The position numbers and the translations under genes are program-made. DNA of 64,000 nt. It comes from Radicibacter daui (GTDB lineage: Bacteria > Pseudomonadota > Alphaproteobacteria > Radicibacterales > Radicibacteraceae). The notes below the pieces were generated by a model. It was given only the letters and a program-made list of their open reading frames with translations, was not told the DNA's origin and did no database searches. Positions 51,414 to 59,530 of this stretch are shown piece by piece; the first letter of the stretch is position 1; the number at the start of each line of letters is the position of its first letter. The stretch lies in the NCBI GenBank assembly GCA_030657355.1, contig CP131056.1, positions 1,133,001 to 1,197,000 of the forward strand, in the 5' to 3' direction.

Positions 51414-53050
51414 GCGAAACGATCGTCGTCTCGTCGCCGGTGGCCGATGCGTCCGATGTGCCGCAGTCGGTTCGGGAGCCGGCCAAGAACAAGCGCGAGG
51501 CGGATGCCGAGCGTGCGGCCACGCGTCTGCGCCGCGCCGGCTACAGCTATCGCCGCATCGCCGAAACGCTGAGCATTCCCTACATCACCATTTCGCGCTG
51601 GCTGTCGGGCGATACCTCATCGCCCGTGCCCACGGCGCCGAAGCCCAAACCCTTCAGGGCAGACCCGCGCGATGTGGTTCCGGCCAGCGAGGTGGTCGCC
51701 CGCCAGGCGGCTATTGCCGCGCTCGCCCCGCCGCAGGATGTGGTTGAAACCAGCGAGGTTTCTCATCGTCTCGAAGTGTTGCAGCTGCAGTTCTCCTCCT
51801 TCGAGAAATATGCGCGCGACATGGCGGAGGAGTTCAATTCCAGCCGCAAGGAACTGCTGGCCGAACAGGCAGAGGCGGTCAAGGACATGGCGCGCGAGCG
51901 CGATGCCATCCACCTCACCCGTAAATCCTTCGAGGCGGCGATCCAGCGCTTCGATAGCAAGTTCGATGATCTGGCCAATGAGCTGCGCGGCGAACTCGAA
52001 TCGCTGAAGGATCATGTCCGCCAGCAGCTGGAAAAGATAAAGGCGGATGTCGCGGCCGGCGGCGGTGCCATTGCCGCACCGGCTTCGGCCCGCATCGCCA
52101 GCAAGCCGGCGGACGAGGAGGATGATCCGTTCGGTGGCGGCGACGAGGAAGATGACGATCCCTTCGGCTCCTCCTCCGGCGACGATGATCCCTTTGCCAG
52201 CGGCGATGATGACGAGGATCCGTTTGCGGACGGTGGCGACAAGAAATCCGCCAGTGCGGATGACGATCCTTTCGCCAGCGGCGATGACGATGAGGATCCG
52301 TTTGCTGACAGCAGCGACGGGAAGTCTGCCAAGTCGGATGACGATGATCCTTTCGCCAGCGGCGATGATGACGAGGATCCGTTTGCCGATAGCAGCGACG
52401 AGAAGTCTGCCAAGGCGGAAGACGACGATCCTTTCGCCAGCGACGACGATGAGGATCCGTTTGCTGACAGCAGCGACGGGAAGTCCGCCAAGGCGGATGG
52501 CGATGATCCCTTCGCCAGCGGCGATGACGATGAGGATCCGTTTGCCGAGAGCAGCGACGGGAAGTCTGCCAAGGCGGATGACGATGATCCTTTCGCCACC
52601 AGCGATGACGATGAGGATCCGTTTGCCGAGAGCAGCGACAAGAAGTCTGCCAAGGCGGACGACGATGATCCTTTCGCGACCGGTGATGATGACGAGGATC
52701 CGTTTGCCGGGAGCGGCGACGAGAAGTCTGCCAGGGCGGAGGATGACGATCCTTTCGCGGCCGGTGATGATGACGAGGATCCGTTTGCCGAGAGCAGCGA
52801 CGGGAAGTCCGCCAAAGCGGACGACGAAGATCCTTTCGCTACCAGCGATGATGACGAGGACCCGTTCGCGGACAGCAGCGAGGAAAAATCCGCCAAAGCC
52901 GATGAGGACGATCCGTTCGCCTCGTCGGACGATGAGGATCCTTTTGCCAGCAGCACGGACGAAGATCCCTTCGCCGCCAGCGACGGGGATGACGACCCCT
53001 TTGCAACGGATGACGACGACGATCCCTTTGCCGAAAAACCCTCGAAATGA
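51410..53050 (+). CDS. HTH + coiled-coil + acidic DPFA tandem-repeat protein
   Basis: A 546-aa protein with three parts. Residues 32-67 form a helix-turn-helix resembling resolvase or sigma-region-4 types (LRRAGYSYRRIAETLSIP then YITISRWLSG). Residues 114-213 form a long coiled coil. Residues 235-546 are an acidic, disordered tandem array of about nine 26-27-aa units, each with two DPFA motifs separated by DDDE and closed by a basic KSAKA spacer. In total 23 DPFA and 2 DPFG are present. TssA carries the same motif twice. No named family is recognised; a T6SS scaffold or positional organiser is a plausible inference. Confidence 0.75.
   Translation: MSETIVVSSPVADASDVPQSVREPAKNKREADAERAATRLRRAGYSYRRIAETLSIPYITISRWLSGDTSSPVPTAPKPKPFRADPRDVVPASEVVARQAAIAALAPPQDVVETSEVSHRLEVLQLQFSSFEKYARDMAEEFNSSRKELLAEQAEAVKDMARERDAIHLTRKSFEAAIQRFDSKFDDLANELRGELESLKDHVRQQLEKIKADVAAGGGAIAAPASARIASKPADEEDDPFGGGDEEDDDPFGSSSGDDDPFASGDDDEDPFADGGDKKSASADDDPFASGDDDEDPFADSSDGKSAKSDDDDPFASGDDDEDPFADSSDEKSAKAEDDDPFASDDDEDPFADSSDGKSAKADGDDPFASGDDDEDPFAESSDGKSAKADDDDPFATSDDDEDPFAESSDKKSAKADDDDPFATGDDDEDPFAGSGDEKSARAEDDDPFAAGDDDEDPFAESSDGKSAKADDEDPFATSDDDEDPFADSSEEKSAKADEDDPFASSDDEDPFASSTDEDPFAASDGDDDPFATDDDDDPFAEKPSK
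52112..53047 (+). repeat. in-frame minisatellite encoding DPFA units
   Basis: A tandem array with a period of about 78-81 bp. Each unit contains two near-identical segments around gatgacgatcctttcgcc and gaggatccgtttgc, giving a regular series of GGATCC sites. Units differ mainly by synonymous or conservative changes, showing past expansion. Always in frame. Confidence 0.85.
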
Positions 53051-53063
53051 GGGAGGCGGCCTG

Positions 53064-53096
53064 ATGTGGAAGAAGAAAGCCGGCGATGCAGCCTAA
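53064..53096 (+). CDS. 10-codon mini-ORF overlapping the tssE start
   Basis: ATG 53064 follows a strong GGGAGG and encodes MWKKKAGDAA before TAA at 53094-53096. The tssE ATG (53086) lies inside it in another frame and has only a weak RBS of its own. Probably a translational-coupling leader rather than a functional peptide. Confidence 0.35.
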   Translation: MWKKKAGDAA

Positions 53097-53628
53097 ATCG
53101 CTGACCGGGCGCAAGGCGCCGCTCCTGGAGATGCTGACCGATCTTTCTCCCACCACGGGCGAGGATGATCAGGATTTGCGTTTCCAGACCGCCGATGCGG
53201 TTATCGCTTCGATCCGGCGGGAGCTGGCGCGCATTCTCGATACGCGCCTGCCCTGGCCGGAAGCGCGGGATGCCATGCCCGCGCCGGACGATGCCGGTAT
53301 GGGGCAACCGGTTCCGCGCGATGTCACGGTGCTGCGCTACGGGGTGCCGGACCTTACGCATCTGTGCATCCGCAACCACATCGAACGCCGGCAGATCGAG
53401 CAGCTCATTGCCGATGCCATCCGTAAATTTGAGCCCCGGCTGGAAGAGCCGGCGGTAACTGTTTCACTGCGGGCCGCCGGGGATCAGGCGAACATCGAGA
53501 TTACCGGCAATGTCCGGCTCGGCCGGGCGATGGAGCCGGTGCAATTTTCCGTGGCTTCGGGCCTGCGCATCGGCGGCACGCTGAAGCGCAGCATGCTGGA
53601 CGCCGCCCGCAATGGCGGCCGTGACTGA
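53086..53628 (+). CDS. tssE: T6SS baseplate protein TssE (gp25-like)
   Basis: A 180-aa member of the GPW/gp25 family. It has an N-terminal SLTGRKAPLLEMLTD, a central DAVIASIRRELARILDTRLPWPEA, a YGVPDL motif and the C-terminal IEQLIADAIRKFEPRLEEPAVTVS. It connects the sheath to the baseplate. Unusually it is not next to tssF-tssG but about 8.4 kb downstream of tssG... beyond vgrG and the DPFA protein. It may depend on an upstream mini-ORF for translation initiation. Confidence 0.92.
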   Translation: MQPKSLTGRKAPLLEMLTDLSPTTGEDDQDLRFQTADAVIASIRRELARILDTRLPWPEARDAMPAPDDAGMGQPVPRDVTVLRYGVPDLTHLCIRNHIERRQIEQLIADAIRKFEPRLEEPAVTVSLRAAGDQANIEITGNVRLGRAMEPVQFSVASGLRIGGTLKRSMLDAARNGGRD

Positions 53629-53690
53629 GCGTGGCCTGAAAGGGCAGGGGGCGCCGCTGCGTCCCCCGGTGAGGAAGAAAGGAGGAGGCG

Positions 53691-54080
53691 ATGGGCAATT
53701 GCGTGTGCATGGGGGCGGTAACCCAGTGCTCCTTCGGTGTTGCGCCATCCTCGCTCATGGTGCTGCCGGCCAATATGTGCATGACCGTCAATATGCCGGC
53801 CGCCAACATCATGGATAACAAGCCCATGATGAATGTCATGCCCTTCGGCATGTGCCAGAGCCTTGCCAACCCGATGGTCGCGGCTGCCACGGCGGCAGCG
53901 CTCGGGGTGCTCACCCCCATGCCCTGCATTCCCATGACCACCGCGCCCTGGATCGTCGGCGCCCCGACCGTGCTGCTCGCCAACATGCCCATCCTGAACG
54001 ACAGCTCGCAGCTGATGTGCAACTGGGGTGGAGTCATCAAGGTCAATTTCGCCGGCCAGGTCACTGTTCAGGTCCCCTGA
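53691..54080 (+). CDS. DUF4280 PAAR-like spike-tip protein
   Basis: A 129-aa protein with the DUF4280 pattern: MGNCVCMGAVTQCSFG at the N-terminus, repeated Cys/Met/Pro-rich turns (MPFGMCQSLANPMV; TPMPCIPMTTAPW) and a C-terminal strand region. DUF4280 proteins are PAAR-like and sharpen the VgrG tip or carry effectors. The RBS AGGAGG is excellent. No C-terminal toxin extension is present. Last gene of the T6SS run. Confidence 0.88.
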   Translation: MGNCVCMGAVTQCSFGVAPSSLMVLPANMCMTVNMPAANIMDNKPMMNVMPFGMCQSLANPMVAAATAAALGVLTPMPCIPMTTAPWIVGAPTVLLANMPILNDSSQLMCNWGGVIKVNFAGQVTVQVP

Positions 54081-54230
54081 GGGGCCTTTGATCTCCTGTG
54101 GTCGTGCCTGTCTGCGCTCCCTCACGAACATGTGACGCCGCGTATCCGCGCCCCGGCCTTTTAACCGGCGGGTGTTCTTCCCATCTCGTCACCTGTGCTG
54201 CAAAACCCCGTTTCTTCAGGAAATCCCGCC

Positions 54231-54638
54231 ATGGACGCGCTGAACAAAATCTATCCCGTCACCCGCACCGATGAAGAATGGCGCCGTCTGCTGACAGCAG
54301 AGCAGTACAATGTCATGCGCCGCCACGGCACCGAACGGCCGGGCAGCTGCGCCCTGCTGCACGAAAAGCGGCCGGGCCGTTTCTGCTGCGCGGGCTGCGA
54401 CCAGCCGCTGTTTGAATCGACGCTCAAATTTGAAAGCGGCACCGGCTGGCCGAGCTTCAATGACCCCGTCGAAGGCTCGGTCGAAACCGAGATCGACCGC
54501 AAGTTCGGCATGGTGCGTATCGAGGTGCATTGCGCAAATTGCGGCTCCCATCTCGGCCATGTCTTCAATGATGGTCCGCCGCCGTCCGGTTTGCGCTATT
54601 GCATCAATGGTGTAGCGCTCAACTTCGAGCCGCGCTGA
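54231..54638 (+). CDS. msrB: peptide-methionine (R)-S-oxide reductase MsrB
   Basis: A 135-aa cytoplasmic MsrB. Zinc-binding CxxC pairs are CAGC and CANC, with FESGTGWPSF, GSHLGHVFNDG and the catalytic Cys in RYCINGVAL. Start taken as ATG 54231 with AGGA upstream; GTG 54195 would add 12 residues. It reduces methionine-R-sulfoxide in oxidised proteins. Unrelated to the T6SS apart from position. Confidence 0.94.
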   Translation: MDALNKIYPVTRTDEEWRRLLTAEQYNVMRRHGTERPGSCALLHEKRPGRFCCAGCDQPLFESTLKFESGTGWPSFNDPVEGSVETEIDRKFGMVRIEVHCANCGSHLGHVFNDGPPPSGLRYCINGVALNFEPR

Positions 54639-54683
54639 AACCGGGGCGTCCTGCCGCCGCCTTCGGCTGTCGATGGGGTCTTG

Positions 54684-55238
54684 ATGAAACTTTTCATGTT
54701 CTATGTCGGCGGCAGCTTCCTGAACTCCAACGTCGAGTTGCACGATGTCCGTTTCTCGGTCGGGGAGACGGCGGAGGCCTGCCATGACGATCTGCGTCGC
54801 CAGTGGTGGGGCAATCCTTCCAGCCTGCATCTGGATTGCTGGGGCGCGGTGGAGCAGGCCGATGGTTACGACGTAACGCTGGCAGAAAAGGCCGGGGCAG
54901 AAGAGGCCGGGGCGGAAAGCGCCGGCACGAAGCAGGACGAGACGCCCGGCGGCCCTCGTCTCTTCTTCGTCAATCTTGGCGGGTACGACCCGCGTGAATT
55001 TGCCGAACTGCACCGCAACGTGTTGCTCGTGGCTGCCGACGAGGCAACGGCAAAACGCAAGGCCGTGGAACTCATCAAGGGGTGGATGCTGCCCCACAAG
55101 GACAACCTCTATGAGGTCGAGGGGCTGGTGGATGTCAGCGCCGCCGCCGCCGCTGCCAGTGGCCGGCGCCTCCACCTCACCCCGGCAAGCGCTGAAAAGC
55201 CGTTCGAGTTCATCTGCACCTACTTGCCGATTGGATAA
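54684..55238 (+). CDS. DUF1543-domain protein
   Basis: A 184-aa soluble protein. The N-terminal part has the DUF1543 pattern (KLFMFYVGGSFLNSNVELHDVRFSVGE, then LRRQWWG and LHLDCWG), a variable Glu/Ala-rich middle, and a second similar half (RLFFVNLGGYDPREFAELHRN) ending in a short C-terminal domain. Function unknown. ATG 54684 is preceded by GGGG; 45 bases after msrB, possibly co-transcribed. Confidence 0.82.
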   Translation: MKLFMFYVGGSFLNSNVELHDVRFSVGETAEACHDDLRRQWWGNPSSLHLDCWGAVEQADGYDVTLAEKAGAEEAGAESAGTKQDETPGGPRLFFVNLGGYDPREFAELHRNVLLVAADEATAKRKAVELIKGWMLPHKDNLYEVEGLVDVSAAAAAASGRRLHLTPASAEKPFEFICTYLPIG

Positions 55239-55369
55239 CAGGCGGCGGCACGGCCCCGGCAGACGCATCGATTTGCAGTAAATTGATACTAATTTTAGGA
55301 AAATATACGCCGCTACTTTTATGCAGCACCGAAGGCGGCTGATAAAAACTGTCATGCGTTCTTGTTAAC

Positions 55370-55394
55370 GTGAAGTGAACCTGAAACACTTCAC
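55370..55394. promoter_or_regulatory. perfect inverted repeat upstream of the HD-GYP gene
   Basis: GTGAAGTG (55370-55377) and CACTTCAC (55387-55394) with a 9-base centre lie in an AT-rich leader, 30 bp before the start codon. Candidate operator or 5' leader hairpin of the two-component operon. Confidence 0.45.
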
Positions 55395-55424
55395 TCTAAG
55401 GTCTAACGCAAGACGGGCCGCCTC

Positions 55425-56999
55425 ATGGACGACATGCTTTTTGCTGAAGAGCCGCAGTCCGCACTACCGTCCGCGGCCGAGCCGCTGCTGGCCGAACCCT
55501 GGAAACTGCTGGTGGTGGATGACGAGGCGGATGTCCATTCCGTCACGCGCATGGCACTGCGCAATTTCGAGTTTCTCGGCCGCCCGCTCGAAATCCTCAA
55601 TGCCTATTCCGCCCGCGAAGCCCGCGAGATCCTGCGCTCGGATGGCAATATCGCCATGGTGCTGCTGGATGTGGTGATGGAGCGGCCGGATGCCGGCCTT
55701 GCCCTCGTGCAGTGGATCCGCGGCGAACTCGACAATCAGGATATCCGCATCGTTCTGCGCACCGGCCAGCCCGGCCAGGCGCCCGAGCGTGATGTCATTA
55801 CCGGCTATGATATCAACGACTACCGCGAAAAAACCGAGCTGACCGCCAAGCGACTCCACACCATGGTGGTGGCCTGCCTGCGGGCCTGGCGGGACCTGCG
55901 CGCCTTGCAGCGCAATCGCCGGGGGCTCGACCGGATCATCCAGGCCATGGGCACGCTGTTTCGCCTGCGCTCCATGCATGATCTTGCCGTGGGCGTGCTG
56001 GAGCAGCTGACCGCGCTCTTCTATCTGGATGAACATGCCGCCTTCGCCAGCACCGAAGGCATCGCCGTGCATGAGGATCAGGACGGGGTGCTGCGGGTGA
56101 TCGCCGCCACCGGCCGTTACCGGCAGGCGGTGTCGGAGGATATTGGCGGCATCATCCCGGAGGATTTCCGCGAGTATCTGACCGGGCCTATCGACGGTGA
56201 GCGGGTCATCATCAAGGGCGATACCTGCCTTGCCCTGCTCACCACCTCCGACGGGCATCTCCATGCCGTGCTGCTGCGCGGCGTACAGGGTGCGATGGAG
56301 GTGGACGAAACGCTGGTGCGGCTCTTCCTGCGCAATATCGGCGTGGCGTTCGACAACCACCGCCTGATGACCGAGATCGACGCCACCGAACGGGAACTCA
56401 TCTTCCGCCTCGGGGAAGCCGTTGAAACGCGCTCCGGGGAAACCGGTAACCACGTCCGCCGCGTGGCGCTGATGTCGCGTTTCCTCGCCAACCAGATGGG
56501 CTATAGCGCGGAGGAAGCGGAGATCATCTATCGGGCCTCCCCGCTGCATGATGTCGGCAAGATCGCCATTCCCGATCTTGTGCTCAACAAGCCGGGCAAG
56601 CTTGATGCCGATGAGTGGCTGGTGATGAAGACCCATGCCGGCATCGGTGCCAATCTTCTCGGCGGCTCCCACCTCACCATCGTGCGCCACGCGGCCATCA
56701 TCGCTGCCCAGCATCATGAGCGCTGGGATGGCGCCGGTTATCCGGATGGCATCGCCGGCGAGGCAATCCACCCTTACGCCCGGCTCGTCGGCGCCGTGGA
56801 TGTGCTGGATGCCCTGCTCAGCAAGCGCTCCTACAAGCAAGCCTGGAGCCGGGACGAGGTGGTCTCTTATTTCGAAACCGAAAGCGGCCGCCAGTTCGAT
56901 CCGGCCGTGGCCGCGGCCATCCTCCGGCATATGGATGCGCTGCTGCTGCTGCGTTCCTCGATCGATATTCCCGGTGCCCCGCTGGAATTTGACGAATGA
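55425..56999 (+). CDS. response regulator with HD-GYP output (REC-DUF3369-HD-GYP), predicted c-di-GMP phosphodiesterase
   Basis: A 524-aa protein. The receiver domain (about 25-155) has LLVVDDEADVH and phospho-acceptor Asp in VLLDVVME. A DUF3369 sensor-like domain spans about 160-320. The HD-GYP domain (about 325-500) has intact motifs: HDVGKIAIPD and HHERWDGAGYPDG. It is expected to hydrolyse c-di-GMP when phosphorylated. The partner histidine kinase gene overlaps its stop by ATGA. Confidence 0.93.
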   Translation: MDDMLFAEEPQSALPSAAEPLLAEPWKLLVVDDEADVHSVTRMALRNFEFLGRPLEILNAYSAREAREILRSDGNIAMVLLDVVMERPDAGLALVQWIRGELDNQDIRIVLRTGQPGQAPERDVITGYDINDYREKTELTAKRLHTMVVACLRAWRDLRALQRNRRGLDRIIQAMGTLFRLRSMHDLAVGVLEQLTALFYLDEHAAFASTEGIAVHEDQDGVLRVIAATGRYRQAVSEDIGGIIPEDFREYLTGPIDGERVIIKGDTCLALLTTSDGHLHAVLLRGVQGAMEVDETLVRLFLRNIGVAFDNHRLMTEIDATERELIFRLGEAVETRSGETGNHVRRVALMSRFLANQMGYSAEEAEIIYRASPLHDVGKIAIPDLVLNKPGKLDADEWLVMKTHAGIGANLLGGSHLTIVRHAAIIAAQHHERWDGAGYPDGIAGEAIHPYARLVGAVDVLDALLSKRSYKQAWSRDEVVSYFETESGRQFDPAVAAAILRHMDALLLLRSSIDIPGAPLEFDE

Positions 57000-59050
57000 G
57001 CGCTGGCACGGAAGCCCGGCCGCGCGGAGAGGATGAGGGAGGGGAGGCGGGGCTGGCCGGCCGCATGGCCGTGCTGGAAGCCACTGTGGCGAATGCGCCC
57101 GACGGTATTCTGATGCTCGGGCGCGACCTGCGCGTCCTGCTCGTCAATCCCGCCTTCGCGCGCCTCTTCGGGCTTGCCGTCCCTATCGAGGGGCTGCCCT
57201 ATGAGGCGGCGCTGGCGGCCATCGCGGCCGCCTCCGGCATGCCGGAGGCGGAGCAGGCTTCCATCCGGCATCTGTTGCTGAATGCCGCCGTCAGCGGCCA
57301 GCCGGCCGAATTCGTGCGGCCGATGGCGGACGGGCGCACGCTCCATATACACGCCCAGGGCAGCGCCGATCTCGGCGTGGTGCTGACGGCGGTGGACGAG
57401 ACCGAGCTGGAGCAGGCGCGCCGGCGCCATCATGAAACCCTGCTCACCATGCGCCGCCGCTCGCGCCTCTTGCGCGCGGTGCTCGACCAGTCGCCGGTCG
57501 GTTACGTCATGCTCGACGAAAACCGGCAACTGCTGATGGTCAATGACCGGCTGCGCCAGATCTACGGTATCGGCCGCAACGGCCTTCTGCCCGGCATGCC
57601 GACGGAACGGGTGGTGGAGGTTATCGGCCAGCATCTGGGAGCCGAACCGGGCCAGATTGCCGAGTGGTTTGCCGAGGTAGACCGGGCGCTTGCCTCCGGC
57701 CGGCCTTTCGTCATCCAGCGCAGGGTGCCGGATGGCCGCACGGTGGAGATCTGGGGCGCACAGGTACGCGGCATCGGCACGCTCATCATGCATCAGGATG
57801 CCACCGAACGGGTGAGGTCGGAAGAGCAGGTGGCCCGGGCCGGCTGGGCCATCGAGCAGCAGCGCGCCGTGCTGCTCGGCATCCTTGATCGCTCGCCGGT
57901 CGGTTATCTCTTCCATGACGAGGAGGGGAACCTCCAGCTCGTCAATGAGCGCCTGCGTGAACTCTATGGCATGGATCCGGAGGATCTGGAGATCGGCGCC
58001 CCCACGCCGGTCATCAAGGCCATCGGCTCGCGGCTTGGCGTCGACGAAGGCACGGTGGAGCTGTGGGAGCGCCAGACCCGCGAGGCAGTAATGCAGGGCG
58101 ACTGGGTGCCCGTCTCCTGGACCTTGCCGGATGGCCGCATCATCGAGGCGCGAGGCGCCCGCCTGCCGGGTTTTGGTGCACTCTTTACCCATGATGATGT
58201 GACCGAGCGCCTGCATGTGCAGGAAAAGCTGATGGAAGCTGACCGGCTGGCCTCCCTCGGCCGGCTCGTCGCCGGTGTGGCGCATGAGGTCAATACGCCG
58301 CTAGGCAACGGCATTACCGCTCTCTCGGTGATGGCGGATTCCATCGAGGATATCCGCCGCGCGCTGGAGGCCGGCACGCTGCGCAAATCGCAATTCACCG
58401 AGTTTCTGGGCGAGGCCGCCGAGACGGTAGGCATTGCCAGGCGCAATCTTGATCGTGCGGCCCATCTGGTACGCACCTTCAAGCAGGTGGCACGTAATCA
58501 GGCGGTGGGCGAGCGGGCGCGCTTCAATCTGCGCACCGAAATTTCCGACCTCGTCACCACCTTCCAGCATGATCTGCGCCTGCGCGGGGTGGAGGTGGCA
58601 CTGGACCTGCCCCCCGATATCGAGCTGGAGAGTTATCCGGGCGACCTTACCCAGATCGTCGGCAATCTTATTGCCAATGCGCTGACCCATGCCTTTGCCC
58701 GGCCGTCAGGGACGGAGGCGGCGGAAGAGGAAAGGGAGACCGGCCCTGGCCAGCGCATTGCCATCCGGGCCCGGCGCCTTGGCGGCGAGGTCAATCTCGC
58801 CATTTCCGACAATGGCGCCGGTATGGAGCCGGCGGTGATGGCCCGTATCTTCGAGCCTTTCTTTACCACCGCGTCCGGCAATGGCGGCACCGGGCTCGGC
58901 CTTTCCATCGTCCACAATGCCGTGACCGGCCTTCTGGGCGGGCAGCTGACGGTAGAGAGCAAACCGGGCCTCGGCACCACCTTCCGCATCGTGCTGCCGC
59001 TGGTCGCGCCGAAGGAGAGGGTAGAAACAGCCTCGTCCGGGGCCGAATAG
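56996..59050 (+). CDS. soluble triple-PAS sensor histidine kinase
   Basis: A 684-aa cytoplasmic kinase without membrane helices. PAS1 at about 20-140, PAS2 at about 160-275 and PAS3 at about 297-410; the last two are similar (LDQSPVGYVMLDE and LDRSPVGYLFHDE). The HisKA-like region has phospho-acceptor His430 in VAGVAHEVNTPLGN, and the HATPase domain has N-box NLIANALTHAF, G1 SDNGAGM and G2 GGTGLGLSIVHNAV. It should phosphorylate the HD-GYP regulator just upstream. The signal is likely cytoplasmic (redox, gas or metabolite) but is not defined by sequence. Confidence 0.92.
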   Translation: MSAGTEARPRGEDEGGEAGLAGRMAVLEATVANAPDGILMLGRDLRVLLVNPAFARLFGLAVPIEGLPYEAALAAIAAASGMPEAEQASIRHLLLNAAVSGQPAEFVRPMADGRTLHIHAQGSADLGVVLTAVDETELEQARRRHHETLLTMRRRSRLLRAVLDQSPVGYVMLDENRQLLMVNDRLRQIYGIGRNGLLPGMPTERVVEVIGQHLGAEPGQIAEWFAEVDRALASGRPFVIQRRVPDGRTVEIWGAQVRGIGTLIMHQDATERVRSEEQVARAGWAIEQQRAVLLGILDRSPVGYLFHDEEGNLQLVNERLRELYGMDPEDLEIGAPTPVIKAIGSRLGVDEGTVELWERQTREAVMQGDWVPVSWTLPDGRIIEARGARLPGFGALFTHDDVTERLHVQEKLMEADRLASLGRLVAGVAHEVNTPLGNGITALSVMADSIEDIRRALEAGTLRKSQFTEFLGEAAETVGIARRNLDRAAHLVRTFKQVARNQAVGERARFNLRTEISDLVTTFQHDLRLRGVEVALDLPPDIELESYPGDLTQIVGNLIANALTHAFARPSGTEAAEEERETGPGQRIAIRARRLGGEVNLAISDNGAGMEPAVMARIFEPFFTTASGNGGTGLGLSIVHNAVTGLLGGQLTVESKPGLGTTFRIVLPLVAPKERVETASSGAE

Positions 59051-59177
59051 CAGCCGAAATACCGGCTAATTAATTTCCGGGTAAAAATGTTTGAAGGTAT
59101 TTGTGCCCGGGTGTAAATGCTTCCGCAGGCCATAACTGCCCCTTTCAGGGCCGTTTAAGGGGCCGGAAGGAGCGACC

Positions 59178-59513
59178 ATGCAGCAGGACCGGAAAAAAGC
59201 AGCGATAGCGGCCTGGAAGGAACGGCCGCCGGCCGTCGGCATCTATCTCGTACGCTGCGCGGCAACGAGTGAGTGCTGGGTGGGGGCGTCGCAGGATCTG
59301 GAAAAGATCGGCAACCGCATCCTCTTTTCCCTGCGCCATGGCAGTCACATGAACCGCGCGATGCAGGCGGCGTGGAATGCCCATGGGGCGGAAAGCTTCA
59401 GTGTCGAGGAAGCCGAACGCTTGCCGGAGGAGGCGCTGGAATTCGGCCTCCGGCAGACACTGAAGGAGCGGTTGGCCTTCTGGTGCGGCAAGCTGGGCGC
59501 CGGGGTGGCCTGA
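59178..59513 (+). CDS. small GIY-YIG nuclease-family protein
   Basis: A 111-aa single-domain protein. The core motif appears as VGIYLVRC...ECWVGASQDL (GIY ... YVG-like, with Trp in place of the second Tyr), then NRILFSLRHGSHMNRAMQAAWNAHGAESF, and a Glu-rich C-terminal helix. Most such orphan proteins are of unknown function. It is convergent with, and only 17 bases from, an operon of Hcp-like genes. Confidence 0.75.
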   Translation: MQQDRKKAAIAAWKERPPAVGIYLVRCAATSECWVGASQDLEKIGNRILFSLRHGSHMNRAMQAAWNAHGAESFSVEEAERLPEEALEFGLRQTLKERLAFWCGKLGAGVA

Positions 59514-59530
59514 AGCGCCGGGCGCGGCCC

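Noticed and set aside
52112-53047. Possible CRISPR-like periodic repeats
   Set aside because: No unique spacers; repeats are contiguous, in frame and encode DPFA units.
52012-53379. Minus-strand frame with regular Ser-rich repeats
   Set aside because: It is simply the complement of the DPFA minisatellite; the plus-strand frame has RBS, coupling and a structured N-terminus.
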